Shown here piece by piece: positions 1 to 7,322 of a stretch of 13,501 nt of DNA. How positions within the stretch are numbered: position 1 is the first letter of the stretch; the number at the start of each line of letters is the position of its first letter. A program made the position numbers and the translations under genes. Location: assembly GCA_946544555.1 (NCBI GenBank), contig CAMNMI010000014.1, positions 1 to 13,501 on the forward strand. The letters run 5' to 3'. The DNA is from an uncultured Rickettsiales bacterium (GTDB lineage: Bacteria; Pseudomonadota; Alphaproteobacteria; Rickettsiales; Deianiraeaceae). The notes under the pieces are model-generated. The model had not been told where the DNA came from and ran no database searches. It was given only the letters and a program-made list of their open reading frames with translations.

Positions 1-1359
1 GGTGCAAATCCTGATGAAGTGTGGAGTGTTATAGACATATTTTTTATTCCATATGTCATCATGTTTTCTGTCATTCCATGCATTTTGATTTTCAAATTTC
101 AGCTCAAAAAAGAGCCAAAACAAGGTGGCAGAAAAGTCAATTTTTACAAAAAACTGTTCTATATTTACAGATATGCCGCGGTGCTTGGTGCAATGGCAAT
201 TATAGCACTGCTGATGTGCTACCGCTCGTTCCAAACGAAGTATTTTGACAACATCCGCCTGCAAGCATTTCCAGTGTTTTTTTTCTATCCATCGCAGACA
301 CTTTTGAACGGCTACGGCCACTTTAATTGCATGGTGAACGGCATTTGTAGTGAGCGCGAACGCCTGCGTGATTATCCTAAAAATTTTGTCTACAACAAGA
401 AAAATCAGAAGGAGCCACTGATTGCAATTTTTGTTGTCGGAGAGAGCTTGCGCAGTGATAGGTTGAGTGTCAATGGCTACACAAGGAAGACAACTCCGTG
501 GATGGACGAGGCAGTGAAAACCAAAAACTTGGCCGTCTTCAATGATGTTCGTGCATGCGATAACTACACCATGGGCTCAATGCCGTGCATGCTGTCAGCG
601 ACAACAATAAAAGAGTGGCATTCCGAGGACAGAAAACTCATGAAAGCGCTATTCTCGCCAATCACGCACATGGGTTGGGACACATATTTTTACGCCATTC
701 AGCGCCTGCCGGTGATTGACAATTACATCAAACAGTTTGCAGACACCAAGCATTACGAGACAAACACTGACCTTGCGGCGCAGGACAATATCTCGGGTTT
801 TTACATGGATAAATATGTCATTCCGCACCTGAAAACAGATGTAAAGGAGAACACGCTTTATGTCATCCACCATCGCGGAAACCACAAGCCATATAATATG
901 GAATATGATGTGAAAAATCCAGCGGAAGCGCCATTCGGAACTGCAAGCGAGAGCGATTTATACGACAACTCAACCTTGGCTTTTGATGGCTTTATGCGCG
1001 ACCTGACAGAGCGTTTCAAAAACAAAAATGCATTTATATTTTACATCTCTGACCACGGAGACAGCTTTGGTGAAATGAACCCAAAGACAGGTAAAAAAGC
1101 GTATTTCCATGGCCTGTTGATGCCAGACAAAGCACCTGACGAACAGATGAATGTGCCACTAATCATCTGGGGAAGCGACAAATTCATTGCATCAAACCAG
1201 AAGCTATTCAGCCACATGAAGGCACTTGCGAAGAGTAGAGATGTGTTGGAACTCACCCATGACACCATTTTCCACTCGTTCTTGGATTGTCTTGATATTT
1301 CCTCTCCTATGATTGACAGGGAAATGAGTTTGTGCTCTGGGTTTGGTGGGTCTGCGTAA
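1..1359 (+). CDS. EptA-like lipid A phosphoethanolamine transferase (5' truncated by window)
   Basis: Membrane-anchored sulfatase-fold enzyme of the EptA/CptA class, which moves phosphoethanolamine from phosphatidylethanolamine onto lipid A or core sugars at the periplasmic face. The frame is open to base 1, so the true start lies upstream; the GTG at 19 is not a convincing start. Two hydrophobic segments precede the catalytic domain (about 40-105 and 170-225), the last part of a multi-pass N-terminal domain. The nucleophile motif reads VVGESLRSD, with Ser (codon 445-447) where EptA and MCR usually have Thr. Further family motifs follow: NGYTRKTTP, SMPCMLS, YISDHGDSFGE (metal-binding Asp-His at 1051-1056) and YFHGLLMPDKAPDEQMNVP with another conserved His. 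Several Cys in the catalytic domain fit a disulfide-stabilised periplasmic enzyme. The fold assignment is firm; the acceptor (lipid A, core or other glycan) is inferred. It ends 65 bases before rodA. Confidence 0.88.
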   Translation, partial: GANPDEVWSVIDIFFIPYVIMFSVIPCILIFKFQLKKEPKQGGRKVNFYKKLFYIYRYAAVLGAMAIIALLMCYRSFQTKYFDNIRLQAFPVFFFYPSQTLLNGYGHFNCMVNGICSERERLRDYPKNFVYNKKNQKEPLIAIFVVGESLRSDRLSVNGYTRKTTPWMDEAVKTKNLAVFNDVRACDNYTMGSMPCMLSATTIKEWHSEDRKLMKALFSPITHMGWDTYFYAIQRLPVIDNYIKQFADTKHYETNTDLAAQDNISGFYMDKYVIPHLKTDVKENTLYVIHHRGNHKPYNMEYDVKNPAEAPFGTASESDLYDNSTLAFDGFMRDLTERFKNKNAFIFYISDHGDSFGEMNPKTGKKAYFHGLLMPDKAPDEQMNVPLIIWGSDKFIASNQKLFSHMKALAKSRDVLELTHDTIFHSFLDCLDISSPMIDREMSLCSGFGGSA

Positions 1360-1397
1360 TTTTATCAACTTGCATTTTAAAAACCGCCAACAACAAG

Positions 1398-1419
1398 AGA
1401 AATAGTGGAAAGAAATAGT
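1398..1419 (+). repeat. Short direct repeat AGAAATAGT x2 before rodA
   Basis: The 9-mer AGAAATAGT occurs at 1398-1406 and 1411-1419, 13 bases apart, just ahead of the rodA ATG at 1425. Purine-rich sequence lies in the ribosome-binding zone (GGAAAG around 1407-1412), but it is too far from the ATG to be a good Shine-Dalgarno site. Function is unknown; it may be chance in a purine-rich leader. Confidence 0.3.
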
Positions 1420-1424
1420 AGAAA

Positions 1425-2558
1425 ATGCTCCTAAAATCGTTATCGTTATATCACAAAAAACATAGCAATTTTAATTATAGAGCTATGGCAGAAGTGCCTG
1501 TTTCAGTGGCCGTGGCATTGCTTATCTTACTTTGCACGAGTTCGGTTTTGCTTTACTCATCAGGAAATGGAAATCTATATCCGCGGGCATTTAAGCAGAT
1601 TGTCTTTTCTGGTATAGCTATTGCAGCATTTTTGTTCGTAATCTCAATCAACATCAAGAATATCCAGCGATTTTCGTATGCAATATTGGCTGCGTCATTT
1701 TTGTCGTTGGTTGCGGTAATTCCTTTCGGAAAACATGTCATGGGGGCATCACGGTGGATAAATCTTGGCTTTTTCATGGTTCAGCCATCGGAGTTTGCAA
1801 AGCTTGCGGTGGTGCTAGCGCTTGCCAACTTTTTCAGGAGTGTTCAGGCCAAAAATATCAATAAAATCCGCACAATCGCGTGCGCGTTTGCAATAATCTC
1901 GCCATTGTTGCTCTTGATTGCGGTACAACCGGATTTAGCTACTTCAATAGTGGTGCTCGGGATATTCGTTGTCATGATTTTTACGATTGGTGTTCCTTAC
2001 AGATTTTTTGCCGCCGCAGGAGTGGGCGTCCTTGTATTCGCGCCAATAGCGTGGTTGAAGTTGTTGAAGGACTATCAAAAAAATCGCGTTATAACATTTT
2101 TGTTTCCTGAAAGCGACCCACTTGGCGCCGGATATAACGTTATACAGTCAAAAATTGCTATTGGTTCGGGTGGACTTTTGGGCAAAGGTTTTCTTCATGG
2201 AACACAGAGTAGATTGAGTTTTCTCCCAGAGCATCACACCGATTTCATCTTCACAATAGTTGGCGAGGAGTTTGGTTTTCTTGGATGCATTGCGATAATT
2301 GCCATCTTCTGCTATCTAATAAAATATGGTTTTTCAGTTGCCAACAAAGTGAATTCTGTCTACGGAAAACTGGTTGCAATTGGCTGCACCACGATTTTGT
2401 TCTTCCATGTTTTTATAAACATTGGTATGACAGTTGCGCTTATGCCAGTAGCTGGAATACCTCTTTTGATGATCTCATACGGTGGATCAAGCTTGTTGCT
2501 TGGTATGTTGTGCGTGGCGCTGATTGTGAATATTGATATAAATAAAAATGTGATTTAG
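1425..2558 (+). CDS. rodA: RodA, SEDS peptidoglycan glycosyltransferase
   Basis: Polytopic inner-membrane protein of 377 residues that polymerises lipid II into glycan strands for cell-wall elongation, normally working with a class B PBP2 and the MreB scaffold. About ten hydrophobic segments are visible from residue 23 on. SEDS signatures are present in order: GASRWINLGFFMVQPSEFAKL (about 107-127), VQPDLATS, the large extracytoplasmic loop with GYNVIQSKIAIGSGGLLGKG, then FLPEHHTDFIF, whose Asp is the conserved catalytic-loop residue, and a final MPVAGIPLLMISYGGSS block. These separate RodA from a generic SEDS remnant, and RodA fits better than FtsW because lgt follows and mreB is nearby. The length is normal. 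The ATG at 1425 gives a short basic cytoplasmic N-terminus. Its stop is one base before lgt, so the two are probably co-transcribed. No mrdA/PBP2 gene is beside it. Confidence 0.93.
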   Translation: MLLKSLSLYHKKHSNFNYRAMAEVPVSVAVALLILLCTSSVLLYSSGNGNLYPRAFKQIVFSGIAIAAFLFVISINIKNIQRFSYAILAASFLSLVAVIPFGKHVMGASRWINLGFFMVQPSEFAKLAVVLALANFFRSVQAKNINKIRTIACAFAIISPLLLLIAVQPDLATSIVVLGIFVVMIFTIGVPYRFFAAAGVGVLVFAPIAWLKLLKDYQKNRVITFLFPESDPLGAGYNVIQSKIAIGSGGLLGKGFLHGTQSRLSFLPEHHTDFIFTIVGEEFGFLGCIAIIAIFCYLIKYGFSVANKVNSVYGKLVAIGCTTILFFHVFINIGMTVALMPVAGIPLLMISYGGSSLLLGMLCVALIVNIDINKNVI

Positions 2559-2559
2559 T

Positions 2560-3372
2560 ATGTTAACATATCCAAACATTGACCCAGTTGTGATAAATAT
2601 TGCTGGCCCGCTGGCCGTGCGGTGGTATTCGTTGGCCTACATTGCTGGTTTTTTTGTGTGTATTTTCTTCGCCAAAAGGCAGAACAAAAAACTCAAATTT
2701 GCATCGGACGAAGTTTGCGACAAGTTTTTCTCATATTCAATGATTGGCCTGCTTTTAGGTGCACGACTGTTTGACTGCTTTTTCTACCATTTCAGCTACA
2801 ACATCCACAATCCACTCAATATTTTCAAGGTTTGGAACGGCGGAATGTCCTTCCATGGTGGCTTGCTTGGCCTGCTCGTGGCCAATGTGCTGTTTAGTAA
2901 ATACTTCAAAATCAATGCATTAAAATTACTTGATTTGTGCGTTGTTGTTCTACCGTTTGCCCTCGGTTTTGGTCGCATTGCTAATTTCATAAACGGTGAA
3001 CTGTACGGTAATATAACTTATACATCGCCATTTGCAATGATTTTTCCAACAGACCCAGCACAGCAACCGCGGCATCCAAGCCAGCTCTACGAGGCCTTTG
3101 CAGAGGGCGCTCTCATGCTTGCAGTCATGTTGGTGTGTTATTACAAAACCAAAGCAGTCAAGTTCACAGGCATGCTGACAGGAATATTCGGGCTTTACTA
3201 TTCAATCGCCAGATTTGTCTGTGAGTTTTTCCGTAGCCCAGAAATACCATTCAAAATATTAGGGCATGAGACAATCACGGCCGGCCAGTTCATCTCAATT
3301 TTGATGTTCTTGACGGCAATTATGTGGATGGTTGTGTGCTATAAAATTGGGAAGAATGTAAAAAAAAGTTGA
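2560..3372 (+). CDS. lgt: Lgt, prolipoprotein diacylglyceryl transferase
   Basis: Inner-membrane enzyme of 270 residues that transfers diacylglycerol from phosphatidylglycerol to the lipobox cysteine of prolipoproteins, the first step of bacterial lipoprotein maturation. The Lgt signature GRIANFINGELYG is complete at residues 138-150. Other conserved points are the early RWYSLAYIAGF segment, the essential-type His in MSFHGGLLG (His99), RHPSQLYEA (171-179) and the late Arg-Glu pair in ARFVCEFFRSPE (Arg218, Glu222). About seven membrane segments are visible, matching the known topology. Start ATG 2560 is one base after the rodA stop and gives the usual N-terminal length. The tail is basic (NVKKS) and cytoplasmic. 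All key residues are present, so it should be active. The rodA-lgt pairing puts two envelope functions in one transcript. Confidence 0.96.
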   Translation: MLTYPNIDPVVINIAGPLAVRWYSLAYIAGFFVCIFFAKRQNKKLKFASDEVCDKFFSYSMIGLLLGARLFDCFFYHFSYNIHNPLNIFKVWNGGMSFHGGLLGLLVANVLFSKYFKINALKLLDLCVVVLPFALGFGRIANFINGELYGNITYTSPFAMIFPTDPAQQPRHPSQLYEAFAEGALMLAVMLVCYYKTKAVKFTGMLTGIFGLYYSIARFVCEFFRSPEIPFKILGHETITAGQFISILMFLTAIMWMVVCYKIGKNVKKS

Positions 3373-3617
3373 TATAACATTTTTTTACATTACTCTTGAA
3401 ATTAAAATTTATTTTTCTACAAGAAAGTGGTTTATGTTGTCATTTTCTGTTGAAACATTGTTAAAAATTGCAAACAGAAACACTCTTCGTCGTGCGTAAG
3501 CACGAAATTATCTTTTCATTACATACTTTTATCTTTTTTGATATTTTATATGGTGAATATTTTACACCTGTAATGTAAAAAAGAAATCAAAATTAAATCA
3601 ATTTTATTATATTTTTT
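3373..3617. other. Gene-free leader between lgt and argF, rich in dyads
   Basis: This 245-base, very AT-rich gap has no credible open frame. Three local dyads can be read: TTTCTGTT/AACAGAAA (3444-3451 with 3473-3480, 21-base loop); CGTGC-GTAA-GCACG (stem 3490-3495 with 3500-3505, counting a flanking T-A pair, and a GNRA-type tetraloop); and TTTTACA/TGTAAAA (3560-3566 with 3574-3580, 7-base loop). In addition a perfect 13-base inverted repeat joins 3381-3393 to 3570-3582 across most of the gap. None has a proper T-tract after it, so a plain intrinsic terminator is not supported. The region could carry the lgt 3' end, the argF-carB promoter and a structured leader. I recognise no known riboswitch class. 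Confidence 0.5.
3490..3505 (+). ncRNA. Short GC stem with GTAA tetraloop
   Basis: Six base pairs (T-CGTGC with GCACG-A) close a GTAA loop, which as RNA is a GNRA tetraloop, in a region otherwise nearly all A and T. The following sequence AAATTATCTTTTC has only a weak T run, so termination of lgt would be inefficient at best. A stable hairpin in the argF leader or a processing/stability element at the lgt 3' end are both possible. This is a structure call only; transcription is inferred. Confidence 0.35.
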
Positions 3618-4532
3618 ATGAAAAACTTTTTAGATATTAAAGACATTTCAACTGATGAGTTGAATAAAATTCTTGATTTGGCTTTGAAAATTAAGGCAAA
3701 TCCAGAGAATTATTATAATGCTTTATCACATAAAAAGATGATTTTGTTGTTAGAGAAAAACTCCACAAGGACAAGAGTTTCTTTTGAACTTGGAATGAAA
3801 GAATTAGGCGGACATTGTTGTGTTTTGAACTCGTCAAATACTCAACTTTCAAGAGGCGAAAGCATTGAGGATACTGCCAAAGTTTTCAATGAAATGGCTG
3901 ACTGTGTAGTTATCAGAACATTCGATCACGACAGGTTGTTGAAACTTGCGGAGAACTTTACGAATGGCTGTGTAATAAATGCACTAACAGACCAAAGTCA
4001 TCCATGTCAAATCATGGCTGATATTATAACATTTATGGAAGTCAATAAAACATCAATTAAAGGTAAAAAAGTTGCATGGTTTGGAGATGTAAATAACATG
4101 CTGGTTTCATGGCTTGAAGCAAGCGAAAAACTTGGTTTTGAGATAAATATTTGTTGCCCTGAATGTTTATTTGAAAAACTTGCAAAACTTACAACGGCAG
4201 AACGACGACAATGGAAATATAAACTTTTCACCAACAAAATTGAAGCATCAAAAGGTTGCGATATTATTACAACAGACACTTGGGTTTCAATGGGAGAAGA
4301 TAAAAGTAAGTCAAAGATTTTTTTTGATGGAGATTTTATTGTTGATGGAAGTGTTATGCAGAATGCAAATGAAGGTGCGATTTTTTTGCATTGCTTGCCT
4401 GCATATAGAGGTTATGAGGTTGCCAGTGAGTTCATGGATAATCCTGTTTATTCAAAGGTTGTCTTTCAAGAAGCAGGAAATCGTCTTCACATACAAAAAG
4501 CAATATTGATGTATTGTTTTGGTTTGATTTAG
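3618..4532 (+). CDS. argF: Ornithine carbamoyltransferase
   Basis: Cytoplasmic enzyme of 304 residues, normal for the family, that joins carbamoyl phosphate and ornithine to give citrulline and phosphate. The carbamoyl-phosphate loop NSTRTRVSFELGMKELGG starts near residue 48 (STRTR 49-53). HPCQ is at 128-131 within LTDQSHPCQIMAD, GDVNNMLVSW at 156-165, the ornithine-side motif TDTWVSMGED at 219-228, and HCLPAYRGYEV at 258-268 with catalytic Cys259; Arg288 lies in GNRLHIQKAIL. The usual HCLPAHRG has Tyr for His at residue 263. ATG 3618 is the only start that keeps normal length; no Shine-Dalgarno is visible, and T-rich sequence with TATATT lies just before it. carB begins 7 bases after its stop, so both are surely one unit: the second gene makes the substrate of the first. 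Lower G+C than the flanking genes suggests separate ancestry. Anabolic and catabolic forms cannot be told apart here. Confidence 0.94.
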   Translation: MKNFLDIKDISTDELNKILDLALKIKANPENYYNALSHKKMILLLEKNSTRTRVSFELGMKELGGHCCVLNSSNTQLSRGESIEDTAKVFNEMADCVVIRTFDHDRLLKLAENFTNGCVINALTDQSHPCQIMADIITFMEVNKTSIKGKKVAWFGDVNNMLVSWLEASEKLGFEINICCPECLFEKLAKLTTAERRQWKYKLFTNKIEASKGCDIITTDTWVSMGEDKSKSKIFFDGDFIVDGSVMQNANEGAIFLHCLPAYRGYEVASEFMDNPVYSKVVFQEAGNRLHIQKAILMYCFGLI

Positions 4533-4539
4533 TTGATTT

Positions 4540-7239
4540 ATGAAAAAAGAAAATATTAAAAACATTTTAGTTATTGGTTCTGGGGCAATAGTCATAGGTC
4601 AGGCGGCGGAGTTTGACTATTCCGGAACACAGGCGATTGTTGCATTAAAAGAGGAGGGTTATAATGTATCTTTGATTAACAACAATCCTGCTACAATAAT
4701 GACAGATGCTGGTGTTGCAGATAAAGTGCATATTGTTCCAATCACTTGCGAAGAGGTTGAAAAAATTATAGTGAGCGATAAAATTGATGCAATTTTAGCG
4801 ACTTGTGGTGGACAAACTGCATTAAATTTAGCACTTGAGTTGTGTGATAAAGGTATTATTGATAAATATGGAGTAAAATTGCTCGGTGTCAATCTTAAAA
4901 CTTTGAAATACAGCGAAGACAGGTTGTTATTCAAACAAAAAATGATGGAAATTGGTATTCCTGTTTGCGATAGTGTAATTGTAAATTGCGATAAAGTTGA
5001 AAAAGCAGACGTTGAAAAATGCGTTCAGCAAGCGAAAGATTTTATAAAAAAGGTGAATTATCCTGTTATCATAAGGCCATCATTTACATTAGGCGGAACA
5101 GGTGGCGGAACGGCAAATAATGATAAAGAGTTATACTATTTTGTTGAAAATGGTTTGAAATTAAGTCCCGTCCACGAAGTTTTGATAGAGCAATCAATTT
5201 ACGGATGGAAAGAGATTGAATACGAAATCATAAGAGACAAAGATGATAATTGCATTTGTGTTTGTGATATGGAAAATGTTGATCCTGTTGGTATTCACAC
5301 GGGAGACAGCGTTGTAGTTGCTCCAACAAAAACTTTAACGCAATATCAAAAAGATATGTTAAAGGCAAATGCAAAAAAAGTTGTAAAAGCACTGGAAATA
5401 CAAGGTGCTTGCAACGTTCAATTCGGTTTGCATCCAACAACAGATGAATTTGTGATTATTGAGGTCAACCCAAGAGCAAGCAGAAGTTCTGCATTAGCAT
5501 CAAAGGCAACCGCTTATCCTATTGCAAGAATTACGGCAAAAATTGCAGTTGGGAAGACATTGAATGAAATTGTAAATCATCTGTCTGGTTTAACAGCAAT
5601 CAATGAACCTGTTGTAAAATATGTTGTTTGCAAGGTTCCGTCTTTTTCGTTTGATAAGTTTAAAAATGCATCTCATCAACTTGGCACGCAAATGAAAGCA
5701 ACGGGTGAGTATATGGGCATCGGACACACTTTTGAAGAAGCATTTTTGAAATGTTATGATGTAAAAAAGTTGATTGAAAACATTGAAAAACAGCACGCAA
5801 AAAGCACAGAGGAATTGCTAAAAAATGTTGAAACCGCAACGGATGTTAGGTTTTATGAAATTTTTGAACTGCTTTTGAGAGGTGTAAGTCCAGAGTTGAT
5901 TGAAGAAAAAACTAAGATAAACAAATGGTTTTTGTATCAACTGAAAAATATGTTCTACAAAGTGAAAACAAAGTGGAATGGTAAAAGAAAAATTGTTATT
6001 AAACTTGGTAAAAGAACCTGTTTTAGAGCAATAGACGGCAGTGGTAAAGAGCAAATCCAAAATACAAAATATGTTTATTCAACCAATTATGCTGGCTGGA
6101 AATATCATATTAAAAATAACCTAAAACCTTTGAAAAAGACGATGAAATATAACGAAAAACACGAGAAATATAAAAAAACCATATTGGTTATTGGGTCTTC
6201 TGCCATTAAAATAGGACAAGGTATTGAGTTTGACTATGCCAGTGTTCACGCGGTAAAATCATTGAAAAAAGAAGGATATAGAGTTGTGATTATAAACAAT
6301 AATCCTGAAACTATTTCAACAGATTATGACTTGGCGGATAGGCTTTATTTTGAACCAATAAATGCAAAGATTATAAAACAAATTTGCAAGTTTGAGAAAG
6401 CAAAAGGTGTTTTAATTCAATTTGGAGGGCAAACATCGTTGAATATTGCAAAGGAGTTAAAAAAAATGCATATCAAAATCTTTGGCACAAGTTTAAAATC
6501 TATTGATATTAGTGAAGATAGAAAGAAGTTTTACAAGTTCACAAAAAAGTTGCATATTCCACAGCCTAAAAGTGTTTATTGTAAGGTAAAGTCGGTGCCT
6601 GAAAAAATCAAATTTTTACATTTTCCAGTAATCGTGAGGCCTTCTTATGTTATTGGTGGAAGTAAGATGAAAGTTTGTCATAACTATGGCGAATTACAAG
6701 AGTATTTACAACCTTTGAAATACAAAGATAAAATCTACATTGACGAGTTTATTAAAGGCAAGGAAGCAGAAATTGATTTGGTGGCGGACAAATTTGGCAA
6801 TGTATTTATTCCACTTATTGCGGAGCATATTGAAGAAGCGGGCGTGCATTCTGGCGATAGTAATGTTCTTTATCCGCAGAGAAATTTGACAAGAAATCAG
6901 CAAGAAAAAATGATTAAATATGCGACTTTGATTGCTAAAAAATTAAAAGTCATTGGTTTGATGAATATTCAATTTGTGGTTCAAGGAGACGACGTTTATG
7001 TTATCGAGGCAAATTTGAGATCTTCAAGGACAATTCCAACTATAAATAAGGTTTGCGGTATTGATATTGTTGATATGGCTGTTAAAGCAATTTTTGGTGA
7101 AAAGTTGCATATTCCATCTTTTAAAATCAAAAATGCTGTCAAAAAGCCAATATTTTCAAACAACAAAATCACAAATGAAAATATCCCAACAGGCGTTGAA
7201 ATGAAAAGCACTGGCGAAGTTTTGGAGTTTGAAATATAA
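4540..7239 (+). CDS. carB: Carbamoyl-phosphate synthase large subunit lacking the C-terminal allosteric domain
   Basis: Makes carbamoyl phosphate from bicarbonate, ammonia and two ATP through two homologous ATP-grasp halves. Half 1 (about 1-410): GSGAIVIGQAAEFDYSGTQA, RPSFTLGGTGGG (179-190), GIHTGDSV, and metal ligands Gln294, Glu308, Asn310. The linking oligomerisation region (about 411-545) is lysine-rich and poorly conserved after TKINKWFLYQLK. Half 2 (about 548-890): IKIGQGIEFDYASVHA, NNNPETISTDYD, RPSYVIGG (700-707), EHIEEAGVHSGDS, and ligands Gln811, Glu823, Asn825, with EANLRSSR where many bacteria have EVNPRAAR. It stops at residue 899, just after GVEMKSTGEV; the E. coli enzyme has about 1073 residues, the missing part being the MGS-like domain that binds UMP and ornithine. 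The 83 bases up to fabG hold no readable remnant of it. No carA is nearby, so glutamine use depends on a distant subunit, otherwise free ammonia. Both active sites look intact; loss of feedback control is inferred. Confidence 0.92.
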   Translation: MKKENIKNILVIGSGAIVIGQAAEFDYSGTQAIVALKEEGYNVSLINNNPATIMTDAGVADKVHIVPITCEEVEKIIVSDKIDAILATCGGQTALNLALELCDKGIIDKYGVKLLGVNLKTLKYSEDRLLFKQKMMEIGIPVCDSVIVNCDKVEKADVEKCVQQAKDFIKKVNYPVIIRPSFTLGGTGGGTANNDKELYYFVENGLKLSPVHEVLIEQSIYGWKEIEYEIIRDKDDNCICVCDMENVDPVGIHTGDSVVVAPTKTLTQYQKDMLKANAKKVVKALEIQGACNVQFGLHPTTDEFVIIEVNPRASRSSALASKATAYPIARITAKIAVGKTLNEIVNHLSGLTAINEPVVKYVVCKVPSFSFDKFKNASHQLGTQMKATGEYMGIGHTFEEAFLKCYDVKKLIENIEKQHAKSTEELLKNVETATDVRFYEIFELLLRGVSPELIEEKTKINKWFLYQLKNMFYKVKTKWNGKRKIVIKLGKRTCFRAIDGSGKEQIQNTKYVYSTNYAGWKYHIKNNLKPLKKTMKYNEKHEKYKKTILVIGSSAIKIGQGIEFDYASVHAVKSLKKEGYRVVIINNNPETISTDYDLADRLYFEPINAKIIKQICKFEKAKGVLIQFGGQTSLNIAKELKKMHIKIFGTSLKSIDISEDRKKFYKFTKKLHIPQPKSVYCKVKSVPEKIKFLHFPVIVRPSYVIGGSKMKVCHNYGELQEYLQPLKYKDKIYIDEFIKGKEAEIDLVADKFGNVFIPLIAEHIEEAGVHSGDSNVLYPQRNLTRNQQEKMIKYATLIAKKLKVIGLMNIQFVVQGDDVYVIEANLRSSRTIPTINKVCGIDIVDMAVKAIFGEKLHIPSFKIKNAVKKPIFSNNKITNENIPTGVEMKSTGEVLEFEI

Positions 7240-7322
7240 TTGCGATGTAATTAATGTTGCGAATGTTGATACTTAATACTTTACCACTTGCTTTTTATTT
7301 TTATAAGATAAACCATTTGTAT

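Noticed and set aside
3554..3567. Possible ArgR box (TGAAT half site) before argF
   Set aside because: Only one half matches the ARG box; the second half reads TACAC instead of ATTCA at the needed spacing, so it cannot be called an operator.
3381..3582. Remnant of a small transposable element bounded by the 13-base inverted repeat
   Set aside because: No flanking target duplication, no coding remnant, and the repeat arms are mostly T or A runs; a transcribed dyad is at least as likely.
4171..4509. A 112-codon frame overlapping argF in another + frame
   Set aside because: It lies within argF, whose motifs are complete through this stretch, and its product matches nothing recognisable.
7254..7322. 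Upstream in-frame ATG extending FabG by 23 residues
   Set aside because: The hydrophobic extension is absent from the FabG family, and ATG 7323 puts the GASGGIG loop at the normal position. It also did not resemble a remnant of the missing CarB domain.
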